Positions 60,050-64,000 of a stretch of 64,000 nucleotides of DNA are shown in pieces. Below the pieces are notes generated by a model. That model was not told the DNA's origin. It ran no database searches and saw nothing but the letters and a program-made list of their open reading frames with translations. The DNA comes from VBWE01 sp943372645 (GTDB lineage Bacteria; Bacteroidota; Bacteroidia; Palsa-965). The stretch is taken from the NCBI GenBank assembly GCA_943372645.1, contig CALRZN010000010.1, positions 1 to 64,000 of the forward strand, given 5' to 3'. Every line of letters starts with the position of its first letter. Positions within the stretch are counted from its first letter, which is position 1. The translations under genes and the position numbers were made by a program.

Positions 60050-61353
60050 TCCCACTCATGCTCAAGCACATATTTCGAATCCATCTTCACCATCGTATCG
60101 AGCGGGATGTTGCTTTTTTCTGCTTTCTGCCGGATGAGTTCCATCCAGTTTTTATCGGCGCGGATATCGCGCTCAATGTCTTTCAGGCGCTGGTTTTCGG
60201 TGCCTGCGTAATTGCCGGTGTAACGTAACATATCGTACACCTCTTCCACAAATCCGTTGCCGGGTTTTTCGAGGTTGGCGTCGCAGTAAAAAATCAGGAT
60301 AACCTGTTTACCGAACACTTCTTCGCGCAGCTTTTTATGGGATTCGGCTTCGGAAATTTCGCCCACATCGCGCGTATGCAGTTCGCGGAAATAAAACCAG
60401 TATTTCGAATTGCGGAACCATTCGCGTTCTATTTTCGACATTCCAAAAAACTGCCAGTAATAACTGTCGCCTACGCACAATGCATCCAGCTGTGTTTTGC
60501 CTTCGGTTATCATCTGGTAGTCGGGATATGCATAACGCACCGGCGGCAGATCAAACAGCAGGTTTGCACCGGCGCCGATGTCATAATCATCACCGCGGGC
60601 AGAATCACTCCACACCATTTTTTGCAGCTTTACATCAGGCAGATCAATGTTGCGTTTCCGCTCGATGAAACGGCCTACGGAATCCATACCGAGCAGCATA
60701 CCGTATTCGCTCCAGTGAATACCATAAGGCGGATAGAGCGGGTACGGCGATTGTTTTTTCATTTCAAGCAGGTACGGCGAAAGGTTCACGCAGTTTACAC
60801 CCAGCGAATCGGAAATGCGGTGCAGCAGCATGTTATTGGTTATCCCGCGCGGCGCGGTGGCATATTCATCAGGCAGAAATTCGGAGTAAAACGTGGCCTT
60901 GCCGGGCATCATTACCAGCATCAGTGTAATGTTGCGTTTCTGCAGGGTGTTTTGTACAAACCGGAATTTTTCGAGGTATTCCAGCTGGGCTTTATATCCT
61001 TTACTGTCATTGCCGAGGTAGGCGTTGATGTAATGTATATCAAACAGGTAATCGTTTTTGCCCACAATAAGTCCGTTTGCGCGCGCACGTTTGAACGCCG
61101 TAAAATAAAGCTGGTTGTTCAGGCGCATATACCAGGTGCGCAGGCCGAAATGCTGGTTGTCGTAGATCACCGTCGAATCCTGCCAGCTGCCGTTAAACCA
61201 GTTCTTCAGTTTAAAAACCGGCTTTACCGAAGACGCACTGTTGCGGCCCGTGAGCGGTTTTTCCGAGAATAAATGAACCAGTTCCTGCAGCATGGGCAGG
61301 CAGAGCACCAGCAGGATAAACGCAGCGAGTATGTTTTTTGTCCTTTTGTGCAT
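60046..61353 (-). CDS. AlgJ/AlgX-like SGNH acetyltransferase-domain protein
   Basis: 435 residues from ATG 61353. One N-terminal membrane anchor (about 8-28), then a periplasmic SGNH-type domain: LMLVMMPGKATFY, YGIHWSEYGML (catalytic His; the usual Asp of DxHW is Gly-Ile here) and CVGDSYYWQF (nucleophile Ser). Works with the adjacent MBOAT to O-acetylate a polysaccharide, as AlgJ/X with AlgI or PatB with PatA. Start 2 nt after the MBOAT stop; the longer frame starting at 61398 would overlap the MBOAT. Confidence 0.83.
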   Translation of the reverse strand: MHKRTKNILAAFILLVLCLPMLQELVHLFSEKPLTGRNSASSVKPVFKLKNWFNGSWQDSTVIYDNQHFGLRTWYMRLNNQLYFTAFKRARANGLIVGKNDYLFDIHYINAYLGNDSKGYKAQLEYLEKFRFVQNTLQKRNITLMLVMMPGKATFYSEFLPDEYATAPRGITNNMLLHRISDSLGVNCVNLSPYLLEMKKQSPYPLYPPYGIHWSEYGMLLGMDSVGRFIERKRNIDLPDVKLQKMVWSDSARGDDYDIGAGANLLFDLPPVRYAYPDYQMITEGKTQLDALCVGDSYYWQFFGMSKIEREWFRNSKYWFYFRELHTRDVGEISEAESHKKLREEVFGKQVILIFYCDANLEKPGNGFVEEVYDMLRYTGNYAGTENQRLKDIERDIRADKNWMELIRQKAEKSNIPLDTMVKMDSKYVLEHEWD

Positions 61354-61355
61354 GG

Positions 61356-62777
61356 TCAGAATCGGAAATAAACAAAAGGTGAAAACGGTGTCCAGCACGC
61401 AAACGTAAGCGCGATTACAAACAGCAGTGTCATCAGCGGCGCCAGCGTAAGGTGCCAGCGCTCTTTCCGTAACGCCGTGTATAGGCCCTGTTCGATACGC
61501 GAAGTAAGCGGCACAAGATTGATGAATGCAAAAACAAAGGCGATAATAAGCGCGGTTATGAAATCAGGCTCCCAGTGCATAAAATGAAGGGTTCCTTTTC
61601 CGCCTCCGAACATGGCTGCGAGCACATCCATGCAGGTGCTTACCGGCGTGTTTGCCCTGAAAAAAGTTAAAGAAACTGTAAATACGGCAAACGTATAAAT
61701 CATGCCGGGTAGCCGCCCGGCTTTAGCCAGCCATCTGCCGAGAAACATGCGCTCCAGGAGCAGGAACAGGCCGTGTATTAATCCAAAGATGACAAACGTC
61801 CATTCCGCCCCGTGCCACAGCCCGCAGATAAAAAAAACAAACACCAGGTTGAAATACGTGCGCGGCCTGCTCACCTTGTTTCCGCCAAGCGGAATATACA
61901 GGTAGTTGCGGAACCAGTTACCCAATGAAATGTGCCAGCGCTGCCAGAACTCCGTAACGCTGCCCGAGGTAAACGGATGGTTGAAATTTTCGGGCAGGCG
62001 GAAACCAATCATGCGCGCCAGGCCTATCGCCATATCGGAGTAAGCTGAAAAATCATAATACACCTGCATCAGAAATGCAGCCATGATGAGCCACGCGGTC
62101 ATGGTATCAAACTCATCCACGTTGAGGCGCAGGTACGCACCTACCATGGGCGAGAGCAGATCGGCGATGAGTACCTTTTTAAGCAGACCCACCACAAAGC
62201 GGTAAAAGCCATGCAGGAAATCATCCACCTGCACATTGCGCCCTTGCAACTGGTCAGCGATTTCGTGGTAACGCACAATGGGACCGGCAATGAGTTTCGG
62301 GAAAAACAAAATGTACAGCAGGTAATCGCTGAATTTCGCAAGCGGTTTGTGCACCCCGCGATACACATCCATTACGTAGGTAATGGTTTCAAACGTGTAA
62401 AACGAAATGCCGAGCGGCAGCGCAATTTCAATCCATCTGCTTTCGCCTGCTGCCGAACCGGTAATGCTGTGAAAGGTGTCAATGAAAAAATTGGTGTACT
62501 TAAAATACGCCAGCAGCCCGAGGTTAACACCGACAGAAATCCACATCAGCGTTTTTCGTTTCCGCACATCCGCAAGCGCATCCATCCGGCGCACGAGGTA
62601 AAAATCGAGCAGCGTGGTGGCAACGATTACGAAAATAAAAAGCGGTGCCCCGAAGGCATAAAACAACCCGCTGGCAGCAAGCAGGAACAGGTTTTTGTAA
62701 TCCCGGTCAACAAGGTAATACCCGATGAGAAACAGCGGGAGAAAATACACAAGGAAGATGGTGGAATTGAATAGCAT
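61356..62777 (-). CDS. MBOAT O-acyltransferase (AlgI-like)
   Basis: 473 residues, about 11 membrane segments. Classic AlgI features: LPLGISFYTFETITYVMDVY near 121, FFPKLIAGPIVRYHEI, EFWQRWHISLGNWFRNYLYI and the catalytic-His motif FFICGLWHGAEWTF. Transfers acyl (usually acetyl) groups across the inner membrane to the SGNH partner encoded downstream. The -7 box TATCTTTG lies 10 nt before the ATG. Second MBOAT of the window and of standard form, unlike the fused one at 42520. Confidence 0.93.
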   Translation of the reverse strand: MLFNSTIFLVYFLPLFLIGYYLVDRDYKNLFLLAASGLFYAFGAPLFIFVIVATTLLDFYLVRRMDALADVRKRKTLMWISVGVNLGLLAYFKYTNFFIDTFHSITGSAAGESRWIEIALPLGISFYTFETITYVMDVYRGVHKPLAKFSDYLLYILFFPKLIAGPIVRYHEIADQLQGRNVQVDDFLHGFYRFVVGLLKKVLIADLLSPMVGAYLRLNVDEFDTMTAWLIMAAFLMQVYYDFSAYSDMAIGLARMIGFRLPENFNHPFTSGSVTEFWQRWHISLGNWFRNYLYIPLGGNKVSRPRTYFNLVFVFFICGLWHGAEWTFVIFGLIHGLFLLLERMFLGRWLAKAGRLPGMIYTFAVFTVSLTFFRANTPVSTCMDVLAAMFGGGKGTLHFMHWEPDFITALIIAFVFAFINLVPLTSRIEQGLYTALRKERWHLTLAPLMTLLFVIALTFACWTPFSPFVYFRF

Positions 62778-62787
62778 ACGCTCGTTT

Positions 62788-62795
62788 CAAAGATA
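62788..62795 (-). promoter_or_regulatory. -7 box of the MBOAT-SGNH pair
   Basis: TATCTTTG on the minus strand, 10 nt before the ATG at 62777. Confidence 0.45.
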
Positions 62796-62842
62796 AATCT
62801 TTTAGCGAAAAGAATGGGAATATGGAAAGATATTACAATTGA

Positions 62843-62971
62843 GTGGCAGTGGCAGTTGGCAGCGGCAGTCGGAATAGCATACTTCGTATTCCGGGCTATA
62901 CCGGGTAGTACGGGCAATCTGAACCAGTCACCATTTTTTGAACCATGTTGACTGCCACTGCAAACTGCCAC
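62843..62971. repeat. GGCAGT inverted repeat, second copy
   Basis: Left arm GTGGCAGTGGCAGTTGGCAG from 62843 pairs imperfectly with GACTGCCACTGC...CTGCCAC at 62950-62971. The left end, with upstream TTACAATT, matches that at 40715-40736. The right arm ends 3 nt from the stop of the next gene and may act as its terminator. Confidence 0.65.
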
Positions 62972-62974
62972 TTT

Positions 62975-63976
62975 TTAATTCTTCTGCACTTCCAGATACT
63001 TATTCGCCCGCAGCACCGCATTCTCGCGGATGTTCATGTAAAACAATGCATAATCGCTCACGTGGTAACTGTTGCCGATGCGGATGTAGCCTTTTTTGTT
63101 TTGCATCGTTGTCCACAGCAGGCCATCGTGAAGCTGCGTTTCACAATTGTTTTTATCCATGCGGTTAAACTTCAGCGGCACGCTGCCGGTGTTTAACGTG
63201 CGTGGTGCTTTTCCGGGCGCGGTGGTCCAGGTAAGCGGATTAACACACGCGCAGTTTTTATACCGTTCAAAATTGCCGGTGGGTTGTTGTCCCCAGGCCA
63301 CGGTGTTCCAGGTCATAAAACAGCCGGTTTGTGAAGCACTGTCGGCCAGCGGAATGTCTTTGAATTCCGTTTTTGAAAAGTTCATCCCCACGATGTATGC
63401 CGCCACGAGTTGTTTTTTCAGCGGTTTGCCTTCAAAAAAATCGTGCAGCAGTTTGGCCGTGTGCCGCGCGCCCTGGCTGTGCCCGGCAATGATGATGGGG
63501 CGGCCTTTGTTCCAATGCTGCAGGTAATATTCAAACGCGGCTTTTACATCGGCGTAGGCAAAATCGAGCGCGGCTACACGTTCAGGATCTTCGTTGTAAA
63601 ACGCGCGCAGCGCAGCCTGCCGGTAACGCGGGGCATACACACGGCCCGCCGCATTAAACACCGCGCCCTGCTGCACCACACAGGTTTCGCATTTTTCGTT
63701 TACTTTTTTATCCGACAGGTTTGCATTCCAAACGCTGCCCGAAAAAAACACGGTGGGATGAACATAAAACACATCCACAGCTGCATTCGCCTGGTTGTCA
63801 TTAATCGTGCAGCCGGGCGGTAAACTGTCACCGGCATCGTGGCGGTCAGGCAAGGCGAGCCATGCGGCGGATGAGGTGTAATCCGGTGCCGGGTTGGGAC
63901 GATCTTTTTTTTCTGCGGCAGAAAAAAAGAGACAAAGCAGGAAAAGAAATAAAATGCCGGGAAGCGGATGTTTCAT
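62975..63976 (-). CDS. DUF3089-type secreted alpha/beta hydrolase
   Basis: 333 residues. Signal peptide (FLFLLCLFFSAAE, residues 10-22). The nucleophile elbow is GHSQGA in PIIIAGHSQGARH near 165-177. VDVFYVHPTVFF at about 67-78 and LDFAYADVKAAFEYYL are typical of DUF3089, a lipase/esterase-like family. Six or so cysteines (C95, C98 and others) may form disulfides. Periplasmic or secreted esterase; substrate unknown. Not obviously part of the accessory cluster. Confidence 0.85.
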   Translation of the reverse strand: MKHPLPGILFLFLLCLFFSAAEKKDRPNPAPDYTSSAAWLALPDRHDAGDSLPPGCTINDNQANAAVDVFYVHPTVFFSGSVWNANLSDKKVNEKCETCVVQQGAVFNAAGRVYAPRYRQAALRAFYNEDPERVAALDFAYADVKAAFEYYLQHWNKGRPIIIAGHSQGARHTAKLLHDFFEGKPLKKQLVAAYIVGMNFSKTEFKDIPLADSASQTGCFMTWNTVAWGQQPTGNFERYKNCACVNPLTWTTAPGKAPRTLNTGSVPLKFNRMDKNNCETQLHDGLLWTTMQNKKGYIRIGNSYHVSDYALFYMNIRENAVLRANKYLEVQKN

Positions 63977-63980
63977 TTTT

Positions 63981-63988
63981 CAAAGATA
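63981..63988 (-). promoter_or_regulatory. -7 box of the DUF3089 gene (near-leaderless)
   Basis: TATCTTTG on the minus strand, 4 nt before the ATG at 63976. Confidence 0.45.
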
Positions 63989-64000
63989 CTCCCGATCACC

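Overview
The window looks like a chromosomal segment of a member of the Bacteroidota, probably an uncultured relative of the Flavobacteriia/Sphingobacteriia-like lineages. Evidence: the S10-spc-alpha ribosomal supercluster has no tuf and no adk and is followed by carA and eno; promoter-like boxes have the Bacteroidota form TAnnTTTG; the citrate synthase is of the eukaryote-like type; a possible type IX secretion tail, WG-repeat proteins and MBOAT/SGNH pairs are present; Shine-Dalgarno sequences are weak or absent. No tRNA, rRNA, CRISPR array, transposase or integrase was seen.

Region 1 (0.1-11.6 kb) is housekeeping: tryptophanase, purE and purK (separated by a three-gene envelope operon with metal-ligand-rich proteins), citrate synthase, enolase and carA, with several intergenic palindromic repeats. 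Region 2 (11.6-30.1 kb) is one uninterrupted run of 33 translation and secretion genes, from rpsL down to rplQ on the minus strand. It has a good promoter in front of rpsL and a terminator after rplQ.

Region 3 (30.3-62.8 kb) is accessory. It starts with a KASIII-ACP-KASIII-SDR-glycosyltransferase operon. Next come four sulfotransferases, a GNAT, an AspH-type hydroxylase, a glycosyltransferase-like protein and a natural MBOAT-SGNH fusion. An overlapping trio follows: carrier protein, adenylation enzyme and PCP-type acyl-CoA dehydrogenase. The adenylation pocket reads D-L-F-Y-F-A-L-V-C-K, almost the code I recall for free-standing L-prolyl-AMP ligases of pyrrole pathways, and the dehydrogenase resembles PigA/RedW/PltE. 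Two tandem flavin enzymes of the halogenase/monooxygenase superfamily lie 6.5 kb downstream; one has the WxWxIP signature and the other does not. A GT-C-like membrane protein and a second MBOAT + SGNH pair end the region.

My main hypothesis is a pyrrole-2-carboxyl (possibly halogenated) carrier-protein pathway. Its acyl group may be handed, with DltA-DltC-DltB/DltD-like logic, to an extracytoplasmic sulfated glycan or lipid, or else released as a small molecule. The chemistry of the trio is well supported by motifs; the acceptor and the links among all the genes are inference.

Between the trio and the flavin enzymes sits an AT-richer block (48.9-55.2 kb). It holds an ankyrin protein and three tandem copies of a two-gene module (a ~105-residue protein plus a secreted WG-repeat protein). 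Copy 1 has a truncated small gene, and copies 1 and 3 carry different single-base frameshifts in the WG gene. Many accessory genes have the -7 box only 3-10 nt before the start codon, which suggests near-leaderless transcripts.
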